Shown in pieces: positions 43,487-59,337 of a stretch of 64,000 bases of DNA (positions within the stretch are counted from its first letter, which is position 1; each line of letters starts with the position of its first letter). The translations under genes were made by a program, and so were the position numbers. The notes below the pieces were generated by a model. That model was given only the letters and a program-made list of their open reading frames with translations, ran no database searches and had not been told where the DNA came from. The stretch is from assembly GCF_013386585.1 (NCBI RefSeq), contig NZ_JACARO010000007.1, forward strand, positions 1 to 64,000, in the 5' to 3' direction. The stretch comes from Pseudomonas sp. P7548. Its GTDB lineage: Bacteria; Pseudomonadota; Gammaproteobacteria; Pseudomonadales; Pseudomonadaceae.

Positions 43487-43876
43487 GGCGGGTGTCCTGA
43501 ATAGCGAGGTGGAAAAATTCTGTTGGGCATCTTACCGGGGCTGGCCCCGGGGTTCAAAGGCCGCCGGGCTTTTCTTGATGAATGCGTGCATGGCTATAAG
43601 CCGCAGCCAGCGGGGCCGGGACCCAGGTTGTACGCGACCGGTGACCGTAAATACCACCGCCAGTCACGAAAATGGAGAAACCTTCGGAAATATCATTGGC
43701 ACGTTCCGGAAAAAGGGTTAAGGTGGCGCCACTGTGCTGCTTGTGTCACTGAGAATCTCTACACGATATGTTGAATTTCGATCCAACCATCTCCAAGAAT
43801 TTTTCCTGCTCTTTGCACTCAGTCTCGGCCAGGGCTTTTCCTGAGTCGCAGTTAACTTTGTCCAAGGAGATACACC
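43487..43876. other. 390-base region between dcd and the cold-shock gene
   Basis: Divergent spacer that must hold the dcd promoter and the promoter and 5' leader of the cold-shock gene. Open frames here have no RBS or recognisable product. No clear promoter boxes, repeats or REP elements were picked out. Confidence 0.5.
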
Positions 43877-44086
43877 ATGTCTAATCGCCAAACTGGTACC
43901 GTTAAGTGGTTCAACGATGAAAAAGGCTTCGGCTTCATCACTCCACAATCCGGTGACGACCTGTTCGTTCACTTCAAAGCTATCCAATCCGACGGCTTCA
44001 AAAGCCTGAAAGAAGGCCAACAGGTTTCTTTCATCGCTACCCGCGGTCAGAAAGGCATGCAAGCTGAAGAAGTTCAAGTTATCTAA
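43877..44086 (+). CDS. cspA: Cold-shock domain protein (CspA/CapB type)
   Basis: 69-residue single-stranded nucleic acid binding protein, an OB fold with RNP1 (KGFGFITP) and RNP2 (DLFVHFKAI) motifs; acts as an RNA chaperone at low temperature or in stationary phase. Strong RBS AAGGAGAT eight bases before the ATG and a clean terminator just after. The codon choice is biased to preferred codons, suggesting high expression. Which Pseudomonas paralogue (capA, capB and others) is not settled. Confidence 0.95.
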   Translation: MSNRQTGTVKWFNDEKGFGFITPQSGDDLFVHFKAIQSDGFKSLKEGQQVSFIATRGQKGMQAEEVQVI

Positions 44087-44105
44087 CTTGTACTGACTTA
44101 GTCGA

Positions 44106-44137
44106 AAAGACCCCGCCCTTAAAAGCGGGGTTTTTTT
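44106..44137 (+). terminator. Terminator of the cold-shock gene
   Basis: Stem ACCCCGC / GCGGGGT with an 8-base loop, followed by T7, 20 bases after the stop codon. Confidence 0.92.
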
Positions 44138-44165
44138 ATGCCTGTAATTTGGTGTTGGTACCCCT

Positions 44166-44233
44166 TGTAGGAGCCCGGCTTGCCGGCGATGGCGATCTCA
44201 GAGCTGCCATCGCCGGCAAGCCGGGCTCCTACA
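44166..44233. repeat. REP doublet, GTAGGAGCCCGGCTTGCCGGCGAT type
   Basis: 28-bp perfect arms (44166-44193 and 44206-44233) around a 12-base loop, between the convergent cold-shock and rpoS genes. Confidence 0.93.
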
Positions 44234-44267
44234 GGGGACGTGTTGGTTATGAATGATCAGCACACAG

Positions 44268-44305
44268 CAAAACGCCCGGTGCACTCCCATGCACCGGGCG
44301 TTTTG
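44268..44305 (-). terminator. rpoS terminator
   Basis: A 14-bp stem (AAAACGCCCGGTGC / GCACCGGGCGTTTT) with an 8-base loop. On the minus strand it ends in TTTTGCTG, 19 bases after the rpoS stop codon. Bidirectional in form. Confidence 0.88.
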
Positions 44306-44323
44306 TTATAGCCGTCTTAATCG

Positions 44324-45331
44324 TTACTGGAACAACGACTCACTCGACAAGCCATTCTTCTCGAGGATCTCACGCAAGCGCTTGAGGCCCTCCACCTGGA
44401 TCTGGCGCACCCGCTCGCGGGTCAGGCCGATCTCCAGGCCTACATCCTCCAGAGTGCTGCTCTCATGGCCGCGCAGACCGAAGCGGCGAATCACCACCTC
44501 ACGCTGCTTGTCCGTGAGCTCCGACAGCCACTGGTCAATGCTTTGGGAAAGATCATCGTCCTGCAACAGCTCGCAAGGATCTGTAGGACGATCATCCGTC
44601 AGGGTGTCCAGCAGGGTTTTATCCGAATCCGGACCCAGCGAGACGTCGACCGAAGACACACGCTCGTTCAGACCAAGCATGCGCTTGACCTCCCCTACCG
44701 GTTTTTCCAGCAGGTTGGCGATTTCTTCGGGCGAAGGTTCATGATCGAGTTTCTGGGTAAGCTCACGCGCCGCCCGCAGGTAGACGTTGAGCTCCTTGAC
44801 CACATGGATCGGCAACCGGATCGTGCGGGTCTGATTCATGATCGCCCGTTCGATGGTCTGGCGAATCCACCAGGTAGCATAGGTTGAAAAGCGGAAACCC
44901 CGCTCAGGGTCGAACTTCTCCACCGCCCGGATCAGGCCCAGGTTGCCCTCCTCGATCAGATCCAACAGGGAGAGCCCACGATTGACATAGCGTCGGGCGA
45001 TTTTCACCACCAGCCGCAGGTTGCTTTCAATCATGCGCTTGCGCCCAGCCGGATCGCCCTTTTGCGACAATCGCGCAAAATGGACTTCTTCTTCGGGAGT
45101 CAGCAGAGGGGAAAAGCCGATTTCATTGAGGTACAGCTGGGTCGCGTCGAGCGCCCGTGTGTAGTCAATGTACTTGTGTTGCTTTAACGCGGTGGAGTTC
45201 TTGGATTTGGTGCGAACTGAAGGTGCAGCTGACCCCTCATTATTCGACATCGATTCCGTATCGATGGGTTCTCCCATAAGGAGAAGCTCATCGTCGATGT
45301 CAAACTCCGGCGCTTCTTTACTGAGAGCCAT
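44324..45331 (-). CDS. rpoS: RNA polymerase sigma factor RpoS
   Basis: 335-residue stationary-phase and general stress sigma factor. Region 1.2 ([13 protein letters not shown]), region 2 ([63 protein letters not shown]), region 3 and region 4 ([36 protein letters not shown]) are all complete. It follows nlpD on the same strand. Its own promoter is expected inside nlpD, where a PsrA-type site is present. Unlike PAO1, rsmZ and fdxA do not follow. Confidence 0.98.
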   Translation of the reverse strand: MALSKEAPEFDIDDELLLMGEPIDTESMSNNEGSAAPSVRTKSKNSTALKQHKYIDYTRALDATQLYLNEIGFSPLLTPEEEVHFARLSQKGDPAGRKRMIESNLRLVVKIARRYVNRGLSLLDLIEEGNLGLIRAVEKFDPERGFRFSTYATWWIRQTIERAIMNQTRTIRLPIHVVKELNVYLRAARELTQKLDHEPSPEEIANLLEKPVGEVKRMLGLNERVSSVDVSLGPDSDKTLLDTLTDDRPTDPCELLQDDDLSQSIDQWLSELTDKQREVVIRRFGLRGHESSTLEDVGLEIGLTRERVRQIQVEGLKRLREILEKNGLSSESLFQ

Positions 45332-45437
45332 TGTTATAGTCCTTTGGTGAGTTCGACCTCAAGCTCAAGCGACGCCTTTATCCTTGGCAACGCTGGAGCC
45401 TGTTCCTTCTACGTGAGGGAACAGGCTGTGCAACACA

Positions 45438-46280
45438 TCAACGACGGGGCAGGAATTGCAGCGGATCTACAGGCTTCCCTTGGCGGCGAATCTCAAAGTG
45501 CAGTTTCACCCGGTCTGTACCAGTTGACCCCATTTCGGCAATTGTCTGTCCGACTTTGACCTGCTGCCCCTCCCGAACCAACAGCCTACGGTTGTGACCG
45601 TAAGCACTGACGTAGGTATCGCTGTGTTTGATGATGACCAGCTCGCCGTAGCCCCGTAAACCACTCCCGGCGTACACCACTGTCCCATCAGACGCAGCTA
45701 AAACAGGCTGTCCCAAATCTCCGGCGATATCAATGCCTTTATTCAAACTACCGTTTGAAGAGAATTTTCCAATCAACACGCCGTTTGAAGGCCATCCCCA
45801 ACCCGTCGGCGCAGGGCCTGGAGGTGGCAACGGCGCAGGTGTCGGCTTGCTCGCAACCGTAGGCGCAGCGGTGCCTGCAGGGCGGGTGATGATGGTGGTC
45901 TTGCTCGAAGACGAGGGCGAAGATCCGGTGTTTGTCACAACTCTCGTAGGCGTTGAACCCGTACGCCCGTCAAAGCGAATGACCTGACCTATTTGTATCG
46001 TATAGGGGACAGGAATATTGTTACGAGCTGCGAGCGCCTTGTAATCCCAGCCGTAGCGAAAGGCGATTGAGAACAGCGTGTCCCCCTTTCGTACTACATA
46101 TTGCCCGGTGGTGACCGTCGGCTTCTGGGGTACGGCACTGGCGTTGTTGCGGTCGACAACCCGCGCACCACTGGAGGGAGAGCTGGAGCAGCCCGCCAAC
46201 AAGGAACTCAAGACAAGGCCAAGCACCAGTCGCTGAAAACTTGTTTTACTCATACGCTGCGCAAGACCTGTGAGACTCAC
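45438..46280 (-). CDS. nlpD: NlpD-like lipoprotein, LysM + degenerate M23 (LytM) domain
   Basis: 280 residues from a GTG start with GGGAG upstream; the frame is open to 46373, but the RBS and signal peptide favour 46280. Lipobox SLLAGC, then a LysM peptidoglycan-binding domain (YVVRKGDTLFSIAFRYGW), a Ser/Pro linker, and an M23 domain (GIDIAGDLGQPVLAASDGTVVYAG). Two metal-site histidines are missing (NKGID for HxGxD; VKLHF for HLHF), so it is probably an activator of amidase AmiC at division rather than a hydrolase. The rpoS promoter lies inside this gene. Confidence 0.92.
   Translation of the reverse strand: MSLTGLAQRMSKTSFQRLVLGLVLSSLLAGCSSSPSSGARVVDRNNASAVPQKPTVTTGQYVVRKGDTLFSIAFRYGWDYKALAARNNIPVPYTIQIGQVIRFDGRTGSTPTRVVTNTGSSPSSSSKTTIITRPAGTAAPTVASKPTPAPLPPPGPAPTGWGWPSNGVLIGKFSSNGSLNKGIDIAGDLGQPVLAASDGTVVYAGSGLRGYGELVIIKHSDTYVSAYGHNRRLLVREGQQVKVGQTIAEMGSTGTDRVKLHFEIRRQGKPVDPLQFLPRR
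45742..45759 (-). promoter_or_regulatory. PsrA-type operator for rpoS (inside nlpD)
   Basis: TTCAAACTACCGTTTGAA is a near-perfect dyad containing CAAAC-N4-GTTTG, the consensus of the TetR-family regulator PsrA. It lies about 420 bases upstream of the rpoS ATG, where PsrA activates the main rpoS promoter in P. putida and P. aeruginosa. Confidence 0.7.
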
Positions 46281-46489
46281 CCGCCGCTCCCTTTGTGGTG
46301 GCTGAACATGAATGCCTGTATCAGGCTTGAAATATGACGCAAGTATAACTGGGCATTGGTTTTTTACCGGCACACGGCTGAAACGAAAAATTCATCGTGT
46401 TTAAAACCGAAAGCCAAGCATGTTGACTCTATAGACCCCGCCGTAAGACACATCGCCACCGACAGAATTCACTGCCCGCGAACAAATGA

Positions 46490-47903
<1,414 letters not shown>

Positions 47904-47916
<13 letters not shown>

Positions 47917-48962
47917 GGGTTGTCCGTCTGCCCCACCGGCACCAGATCAACAAGCTCGCGCACCAAGACAGTGGCGAAGCATCCGGCCGGCAGGACGAAT
48001 TCCAATTGCAGAATGTCCAGCGACGGATAATGCCACGTCAACCCGCCAATGGGCAGTCGCAGAATGCGACGTTCCTGGCTCATGCCCGCCTTCGCCAGCC
48101 AATCGCGCAAGTCCGCTTCACCGGCGGCGACCGACTGCTCCAGTTCAAAGGTTGCGCCCGTGGCCGGTGAATCACCCTCGCCCCACTGTGGCCCGGTGGG
48201 ATGCAGGTCGAGAATCGCCAGGCGCGGGTCGCTGCATTCAGCCTCCCCGGCCGGGAAGAAACTGCGGCTGTCGGTGAACGCCAGCAGATCACCGACTTGC
48301 GCACGCTGCCAGGAGCCATCGGCCACCCGCGCCGCCAGCACTTTGTTGAACAGGTAACTGCGTGCCGTGGACAGCAGGCGCGAGCGCACATTGCGCTGCT
48401 CCGGCAAGGCTTTGCGCGCCGCCCACTCACGGGCGTCCACCACATTGCCACCGTTGTGGCCAAAGCGCTGGGCGCCGAAATAGTTGGGAATGCCGTGTTG
48501 CGCAATCAGTTGCAACCGCGCATCGATGGCAGCGGTGTCACCGGCCAGCTGGGTCAGGCGCAGGGTGAAACCATTGGCCGAATGCGCGCCGCGTTGCAGC
48601 TTGCGTTTGTGACGCACGATTTTCAGGATCTTGAGCGTGTCGTTTTCCGCACCACTCATGTCCGGGTCGGCCTTGCCGGGCAGTTGCACGCTGAACCACT
48701 GGCGGGTCAGCGCCTGGCGATCCTTGAGCCCGGCATAGCTGACCGTGCGCAACGGCACGCCCGCCGCCTTGGCGATACGCCGTGCGGCCTCTTCGGTATT
48801 GAGCCCGCGCTTCTCCACCCACAGCCAGAGGTGCTCGCCGTCGCCGGTCAGCGGGATGTCCAGCACTTCGTCGACCTGGAAGTCTTCAGCCGTGGCTTTG
48901 AGTACCGCGCTGCCCAAGGCCTCGCCATAGGCCCGCGGGCCCAGCAGTTGCAGGTCATTCAT
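47904..48962 (-). CDS. truD: tRNA pseudouridine(13) synthase TruD
   Basis: 352 residues. The catalytic aspartate sits in the family motif [17 protein letters not shown]; further signatures are [15 protein letters not shown] and FNKVLAARV. It modifies U13 of tRNA-Glu. Starts in a 4-base overlap (ATGA) with ispF and overlaps surE by 13 bases, so translation is coupled along the chain. Confidence 0.97.
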
Positions 48963-49432
48963 GCGCGCAGCAACAAGGCAACGGCGTGCACCGCGATGCC
49001 CTCTTCACGACCGGTAAACCCGAGCTTTTCGGTGGTGGTGGCTTTCACGTTCACTTGATCCAGTTCAATTTGCAGGTCTGCGGCGATCAGCGCCCGCATC
49101 GACTCGATATGCGGCGCCATTTTCGGCGCCTGGGCCACGATGGTGTTGTCGACGTTGCCGACCTTCCAGCCCTTGGCATGGATCAGGCCGACCACGTGAC
49201 GCAATAGCACACGGCTGTCCGCGCCCTTGAAGGTCGGGTCGGTGTCCGGAAAATGCTTGCCGATGTCGCCCAACGCCGCAGCGCCGAGCAAGGCATCGCT
49301 CAAGGCATGCAACACGACATCGCCGTCGGAATGAGCCAGCAACCCATGGTGATGTGCAATGCGCACGCCACCCAGGGTGATGAAATCGCCGTCGGCGAAA
49401 CGGTGCACATCATAGCCGTGACCAATACGCAT
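48959..49432 (-). CDS. ispF: 2-C-methyl-D-erythritol 2,4-cyclodiphosphate synthase
   Basis: 157 residues; makes the cyclic diphosphate of the MEP isoprenoid pathway. Metal ligands Asp8 and His10 (GHGYDVHRF) and [18 protein letters not shown] are typical, as is [14 protein letters not shown]. The canonical N-terminus fixes the start at 49432, yet that ATG directly follows the U-tract of the fghA terminator and no free Shine-Dalgarno is seen. The MEP gene ispD lies further upstream on the same strand. Confidence 0.96.
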   Translation of the reverse strand: MRIGHGYDVHRFADGDFITLGGVRIAHHHGLLAHSDGDVVLHALSDALLGAAALGDIGKHFPDTDPTFKGADSRVLLRHVVGLIHAKGWKVGNVDNTIVAQAPKMAPHIESMRALIAADLQIELDQVNVKATTTEKLGFTGREEGIAVHAVALLLRA

Positions 49433-49462
49433 AAAAAAACGCCCCGATTTAATTCAGGGCGT
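49433..49462 (-). terminator. fghA terminator abutting the ispF start codon
   Basis: Stem ACGCCCT / GGGGCGT with a mid loop is followed on the minus strand by T7 at 49433-49439; the next base is the A of the ispF ATG. It lies 24 bases after the fghA stop codon. Confidence 0.85.
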
Positions 49463-49486
49463 GATTCTACCTACTTTTGCCTCACA

Positions 49487-50332
49487 TTAACCGAGCAAAG
49501 CACGTCCGTGATGACGCAAATGATCGTCAATGAAGCTGGCGATAAAGAAGTAGCTGTGGTCATAGCCGGGTTGCAGGCGCAGTTCCAGCGGATGGTTGGC
49601 CGCCTTGGCAGCTTGCTGCAGGGCTTCGGGCTTGAGCTGGACCGCGAGGAAATCGTCGCGGTCGCCCTGGTCCACCAGCAGTGGCAGTTTTTCCGAGGCT
49701 TCGCTGATCAGCACACAGGCGTCCCATTCGCGCCACTTAGAGCGCTCTTCGCCCAAATAACGCGAGAAGGCCTTCTGGCCCCACGGGCAATCCATCGGGT
49801 TGTTGATCGGCGAGAACGCCGACACCGATTGGTAACGCCCGGGGTTGCGCAGCGCACACACCAGCGCGCCGTGGCCACCCATGGAGTGACCACTGATGCC
49901 ACGCTTGTCCGAAGCCGGGAAATGCGCTTCAACCAGTGCCGGCAATTCCTGCACTACGTAGTCATGCATCCGATAGTGCTTGGCCCAAGGCTCCTGCGTG
50001 GCATTCAGATAGAAGCCCGCACCGAGGCCGAAATCCCAGGCGTTGTCCGGGTCGCCCGGCACACCGGGGCCACGGGGGCTGGTGTCCGGTGCCACGATGA
50101 TCAACCCCAGTTCGGCCGCCATGCGCTGGGCGCCGGCCTTTTGCATGAAGTTTTCATCCGTGCAGGTCAGGCCGGACAGCCAGTACAACACCGGCAGCTT
50201 GCCGCCCTGCTCCGCTTGCGGCGGCAGGTAGACGGCGAAGGTCATGTCGCAACCGAGCACATCGGAATGATGCTTGTAGCGTTTATGCCAGCCGCCGAAG
50301 CTCTTCTGGCACGACAGGTTTTCCAGACTCAT
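49487..50332 (-). CDS. fghA: S-formylglutathione hydrolase
   Basis: 281-residue esterase-D-type alpha/beta hydrolase. The nucleophile Ser is in [13 protein letters not shown]; further typical segments are [21 protein letters not shown] and the final HDHYFF-like [20 protein letters not shown]. It hydrolyses S-formylglutathione to formate and glutathione in formaldehyde detoxification, directly after AdhC in the pathway and in the operon (8-base gap). Confidence 0.96.
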   Translation of the reverse strand: MSLENLSCQKSFGGWHKRYKHHSDVLGCDMTFAVYLPPQAEQGGKLPVLYWLSGLTCTDENFMQKAGAQRMAAELGLIIVAPDTSPRGPGVPGDPDNAWDFGLGAGFYLNATQEPWAKHYRMHDYVVQELPALVEAHFPASDKRGISGHSMGGHGALVCALRNPGRYQSVSAFSPINNPMDCPWGQKAFSRYLGEERSKWREWDACVLISEASEKLPLLVDQGDRDDFLAVQLKPEALQQAAKAANHPLELRLQPGYDHSYFFIASFIDDHLRHHGRALLG

Positions 50333-50340
50333 GGCCGACC

Positions 50341-51471
<1,131 letters not shown>

Positions 51472-51562
51472 TTAAAAACTGAGACGGCGAGTGTAAAACA
51501 TGGCCTGTTGATTAATAATCCAACCAAAAGCAAAACTTTATTGCTGTACGGGGATAATCACC

Positions 51563-52459
51563 ATGCTGGAAAACCGCTGGGAAGGCATCGATGAGTTCGT
51601 CGCTGTAGCCGAATGCAGCCAATTCACCGCCGCGGCCGAGCGACTCGGGGTGTCTTCGTCCCACATCAGCCGGCAGGTGGCACGCTTGGAAGAACGCCTG
51701 CAAACCCGCCTGCTCTATCGCAGTACGCGCAAGGTCACCCTGACCGAGGCCGGCCAGACCTTTCTGCAGCATTGCCAGCGCCTGCAGGATGGCCGCGAAG
51801 AAGCCCTGCGCGCAGTCGGCGACCTCACCAGTGAGCCCAAGGGCATGTTGCGCATGACCTGCGCCGTGGCGTACGGCGAGCGCTTTATCGTGCCGCTGGT
51901 CACGCGGTTCATGGCGCTCTACCCGCAATTGCGCGTGGACATTGAGCTGACCAACCGCCAATTGGACCTGGTGCACGAAGGCCTCGACCTGGCGATCCGC
52001 CTGGGCCGCCTGCAGGATTCACGCATGGTTGCCAGCCGCCTGGCGCCCCGGCGCATGTACTTGTGCGCTTCGCCGTCCTACTTGGAACGGTATGGTCGGC
52101 CACATAGCTTGTCGGAATTGAGTCGGCACAATTGCCTGATCGGCAGCTCGGATATCTGGCAACTGGCTCAGGACGGGCGGGAATTCTCCCAGCGCGTGCA
52201 GGGAAACTGGCGCTGCAACAGTGGGCAGGCGGTGCTGGATGCCGCACTTCAGGGCGTGGGGTTGTGCCAGTTGCCGGATTATTACGTGCTGGAGCATTTG
52301 CACAGCGGTGCGCTGGTGTCTCTGTTGGAAGCGCATCAACCGCCGAATACGGCGGTGTGGGCGTTGTATCCGCAGCAGCGGCATCTGTCGCCGAAAGTGC
52401 GCAAGTTGGTGGATTTTTTGAAGGTGGGGTTGGCACAGCGGCCTGAGTACAGCGTGTAA
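51563..52459 (+). CDS. LysR-family regulator, probably of adhC-fghA (GfnR-like)
   Basis: 298 residues with an N-terminal winged helix-turn-helix (FVAVAECSQFTAAAERLGVSSSHISRQVARLEERLQTRLLYRSTRKVTLTEAG) and a C-terminal LysR substrate domain. It is divergent from adhC across about 110 bases, the usual layout for LysR control of a neighbour. PAO1 has a LysR gene at the same place that activates formaldehyde detoxification; orthology here is inferred from synteny. Confidence 0.88.
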   Translation: MLENRWEGIDEFVAVAECSQFTAAAERLGVSSSHISRQVARLEERLQTRLLYRSTRKVTLTEAGQTFLQHCQRLQDGREEALRAVGDLTSEPKGMLRMTCAVAYGERFIVPLVTRFMALYPQLRVDIELTNRQLDLVHEGLDLAIRLGRLQDSRMVASRLAPRRMYLCASPSYLERYGRPHSLSELSRHNCLIGSSDIWQLAQDGREFSQRVQGNWRCNSGQAVLDAALQGVGLCQLPDYYVLEHLHSGALVSLLEAHQPPNTAVWALYPQQRHLSPKVRKLVDFLKVGLAQRPEYSV

Positions 52460-52483
52460 GTATGGGTTGTTTGTGCTGGCCTC

Positions 52484-52566
52484 TTCGCGAGCAAGCCCGC
52501 TCCCACATTCGACCGTATTTCTCCAGAATGTACGCGGTCAAATGTGGGAGCGGGCTTGCTCGCGAA
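52484..52566. repeat. REP doublet, GTGGGAGCGGGCTTGCTCGCGAA type
   Basis: 26-bp perfect arms (52484-52509 and 52541-52566), between the convergent LysR and ispD genes. Confidence 0.92.
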
Positions 52567-52588
52567 AGAGTCGACGCGGTGCAATTGA

Positions 52589-53296
52589 CTAGTGCCGGTT
52601 AGCCCACCGCAATCTGAGCCACTCCAGATCTTCCGGCCGGGTTACTTTGATATTGTCCGAGCGCCCTTCAATCAGGCGCGGTGCCTGGCCCGACCATTCC
52701 ATAGCCGAGGCCTCGTCGGTGATCACCGCATCGGCCACCAGGCTGTCAGCCAGCGCACGGTGCAAGGCCCCCAGGCGGAACATCTGCGGCGTGTAGGCCT
52801 GCCAGATCAAACTGCGGTCGACGGTTTCCACCACCCGACCGCGCTTGTCGACGCGCTTGAGCGTGTCGCGGGCCGGCACCGCCAGCAGGCCGCCCACCGG
52901 GTCGTCCGCCAGCTCGGCAAGCAAGTGGTCCAGGTCATCGCGACTCAGGTTCGGCCGCGCCGCATCATGCACCAACACCCAGTCGTCATCGCTGGCACCC
53001 AGGGCATTGAGGTGCAGCAAGGCATTGAGCACCGAGCCCGATCGTTCCGAGCCGCCGTCCGCACGCTGAATGCGCGGGTCGGCCGCACACGCCAGGGCAG
53101 GCCAATAAGGATCATCAGAAGCAAGACTGACCACCAGGCCCTTGAGGCAAGGATGGTCGAGGAAACAGCCGAGGCTGTGTTCAAGAATAGTGCGCCCGCC
53201 CAGTTGCAAGTACTGTTTGGGACGGTCCGCAGCCATACGGGCACCCACGCCCGCGGCAGGAATCACGGCCCAGAAGGCCGGTAGGGAGTTGCTCAT
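52589..53296 (-). CDS. ispD: 2-C-methyl-D-erythritol 4-phosphate cytidylyltransferase
   Basis: 235 residues; third step of the MEP isoprenoid pathway. The nucleotide-binding loop AVIPAAGVGARMAADRPKQYL and VLVHDAARPNLS are diagnostic; VTRPEDLEW is near the end. It overlaps ftsB by four bases (ATGA), the usual Pseudomonas order eno-ftsB-ispD. Confidence 0.97.
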   Translation of the reverse strand: MSNSLPAFWAVIPAAGVGARMAADRPKQYLQLGGRTILEHSLGCFLDHPCLKGLVVSLASDDPYWPALACAADPRIQRADGGSERSGSVLNALLHLNALGASDDDWVLVHDAARPNLSRDDLDHLLAELADDPVGGLLAVPARDTLKRVDKRGRVVETVDRSLIWQAYTPQMFRLGALHRALADSLVADAVITDEASAMEWSGQAPRLIEGRSDNIKVTRPEDLEWLRLRWANRH

Positions 53297-53571
53297 TGGG
53301 CCAACTGGTAGAGGGTTTCGCCCTCCTTGACCATGCCCAATTCATGACGAGCCCGTTCCTCAACGGTCTCCGTGCCTTTTTTCAACTCAAGCACTTCAGC
53401 ATCGAGGACGCGGTTGCGCTCCAGCAGACGTTCGTTTTCGGCATGCTGGTCGGCAATTTGCTGGGTCAGTTCTTTCACCTGCGCAAAGCTACCATTACCC
53501 ACCCAAAGGCGGTATTGCAGGCCAGCCAGCAACAAGAGCAAGACGAGGAACAACCAATTGGGACTGCGCAT
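53293..53571 (-). CDS. ftsB: Cell division protein FtsB
   Basis: 92 residues: short cytoplasmic N-terminus, one membrane helix (about 5-21, WLFLVLLLLLAGLQYRLW) and a periplasmic coiled coil (VKELTQQIADQHAENERLLE onward) ending in VEERARHELGMVKEGE. It forms the FtsQBL complex of the divisome. The ATG at 53571 gives the family N-terminus; the frame extends to 53634 without support. Confidence 0.95.
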   Translation of the reverse strand: MRSPNWLFLVLLLLLAGLQYRLWVGNGSFAQVKELTQQIADQHAENERLLERNRVLDAEVLELKKGTETVEERARHELGMVKEGETLYQLAQ

Positions 53572-53629
53572 CGAAATCCGGGTATCCAGTAAAAAAAGAC
53601 AGCCATGCAAAACTTTTGAAGCAACTGAT

Positions 53630-53661
53630 AGCACGAAGCCTGGAAAAACCAGGCTTGTGCT
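53630..53661 (-). terminator. Hairpin between eno and ftsB (weak terminator)
   Basis: A stem of about 13 bp with one mismatch (arms near AGCCTGG / CCAGGCT, extended by AGCAC / GTGCT) and a 5-base loop. No clear U-tract on the minus strand, so it may only attenuate or stabilise. Confidence 0.4.
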
Positions 53662-53754
53662 TGATAGCCATCAGATTAGCGCCGAAATCCACTCCATCGA
53701 GTTTTTTCCGACGCAACCCGTCGACTTTTTACCATGCTTTACATCAAGTAGCGA

Positions 53755-55166
<1,412 letters not shown>

Positions 55167-55201
55167 GTAAAGCGTGGGAAATTCTACCGGAGAAACGCGG
55201 C

Positions 55202-57705
<2,504 letters not shown>

Positions 57706-57957
57706 TTAAAGCGGTCCGAGCCGCCGGGGAAAGCGAAGGAAGGCCGAAGCCCCCGATCACCTGCATTAATCACAGTGCACCTTTCAAAAAAACCGCCGCG
57801 TTGTGACAGACCAGCAGTGAAACACCGGTACGTTGATCGCTACACATTTTTTGGAATCGCCCAGCAAAGACTGCTTGGTAATCGGCAACTGCTGCGATTC
57901 AGGAGAATCCACAGAAGTTGTATCAAGAAGGGAGCGTAGTCTACCGGAAAGGCTCTA

Positions 57958-59286
57958 TCAGCTCAAACCTCTATCGCAGCTCTGTGGCACCCAATGCAAT
58001 TGCCAGTCACTTGCCGGGCCGCGCCACAGCCCGGCAAGGGTTGGGGCAGCCAGCAATTGCTCGCCCTGATACAGCAGCGGCAATCTGCCACGCACGAACC
58101 CCGGCAACCCACACTCATTCAGCAGGCGCTTCAAGTCTCGCCGGCCGCGACCTGGCACTTCCACGATTTCGCCTCCCCGGCGATAGCGAACCTCGAACGG
58201 CCCTTCGGGCACCTTGCCGACGATTTCCAGCTCGCCATTACCGGGCAACGCCAATGTTTTTTCTGGACAAGTCCAACTCACTGCGTCGCCCGAAAAATCC
58301 GACCAAGTGACAGGCAACCACCAGATACGCTCGCCACAACGGTGCAATTCACCGTCCGCCAGGCGCCATAGGGGCTGCGCGTCACCCTTGGCATCGCGCA
58401 AGGCATCCCAGCCAGCCCAGTGGTCACTGTCGGGCAAACGGGTCAGTGGGTTCAGCCAATGACGCAAGGCATTGCGCTGGCGGGCGCCGGAAAGCTCGCA
58501 CAAGGGCGCAAGAGCCAAGGACGGCAAGGGCAGCCAGGGAAAGGGTGAGGGTGAGGGTTGATCGGCAGCGTGCAGATCCATCCGAGCCAGCTCATCCAGC
58601 AGGCCCTGGGCTTCACTCAGATGCTCCGCAGTACGCGCCAGGCTTGAGACGGCCTGGGGCCAGCGCTCGGTGAGCACGGGAAACACGCGATGACGCAGGT
58701 AATTGCGGGAGAATCGCGGGTCGGCGTTGGAGGGGTCTTCGATCCATTTGAGCTGATGCGCGTGGGCGTAGGCTTCCAGCGCTTCACGGGAGACATCCAG
58801 CAGTGGCCGCACCAGGTAACCATCCGCCAATGGGCGCTGCACCGCCATTGCCGCCAACCCGCGCACACCTGCCCCGCGCAGCAAGCGGAAGAGCAGGGTT
58901 TCAGCCTGGTCATCGCGATGCTGGCCCGTCAGCAGCACGTGCCCTGCCCCGATCACTTCGGCGAAGGCCTGGTAGCGTGCGTCGCGGGCAGCACGCTCAA
59001 GGCTGGCACCGGGCCGGACCTGCACGCGCATGATCCGCAGGGGCACGCCCAACGTGTCGCATACCGACTGGCAATGCTCCGGCCACAGGTCAGCAGTTGC
59101 TTGCAGGCCATGGTGAACATGCACAGCACTGAGGGGTGGCAAGGTTTCGGTGTTTGCCAAAGAGGCCAGGAGGTGCAGCAGGACGGTGGAATCAAGGCCA
59201 CCCGAGAATGCGATGTGCCAGGCCGGGGCATTGCGCCAGGGGGCCAGGGTTTGCAGGAGTTTGCCGGACAGAGCTGGTTTCATCAC
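57958..59286 (-). CDS. tilS: tRNA(Ile)-lysidine synthetase
   Basis: 442 residues. The N-terminal PP-loop is FSGGLDSTVLLHLLASLA; GQHRDDQAETLLFRLLRGAGVRGL is the second signature; the C-terminal substrate domain is present (RYRRGGEIVEVPGRGRRDLKRLLNECG). It converts C34 of the AUA-reading tRNA-Ile to lysidine, which is essential. Separated from accA by a nested REP element. Confidence 0.96.
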   Translation of the reverse strand: MMKPALSGKLLQTLAPWRNAPAWHIAFSGGLDSTVLLHLLASLANTETLPPLSAVHVHHGLQATADLWPEHCQSVCDTLGVPLRIMRVQVRPGASLERAARDARYQAFAEVIGAGHVLLTGQHRDDQAETLLFRLLRGAGVRGLAAMAVQRPLADGYLVRPLLDVSREALEAYAHAHQLKWIEDPSNADPRFSRNYLRHRVFPVLTERWPQAVSSLARTAEHLSEAQGLLDELARMDLHAADQPSPSPFPWLPLPSLALAPLCELSGARQRNALRHWLNPLTRLPDSDHWAGWDALRDAKGDAQPLWRLADGELHRCGERIWWLPVTWSDFSGDAVSWTCPEKTLALPGNGELEIVGKVPEGPFEVRYRRGGEIVEVPGRGRRDLKRLLNECGLPGFVRGRLPLLYQGEQLLAAPTLAGLWRGPASDWQLHWVPQSCDRGLS

Positions 59287-59337
59287 AGGTTACCGCTGCA
59301 AATCTGGAGTACGTCAGCCCAGCATACACAAAGCAAA

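Noticed and set aside
44087..44323. Possible rsmZ sRNA downstream of rpoS
   Set aside because: Expected from PAO1 synteny, but the spacer contains only terminators and a REP, with no series of GGA-bearing hairpins.
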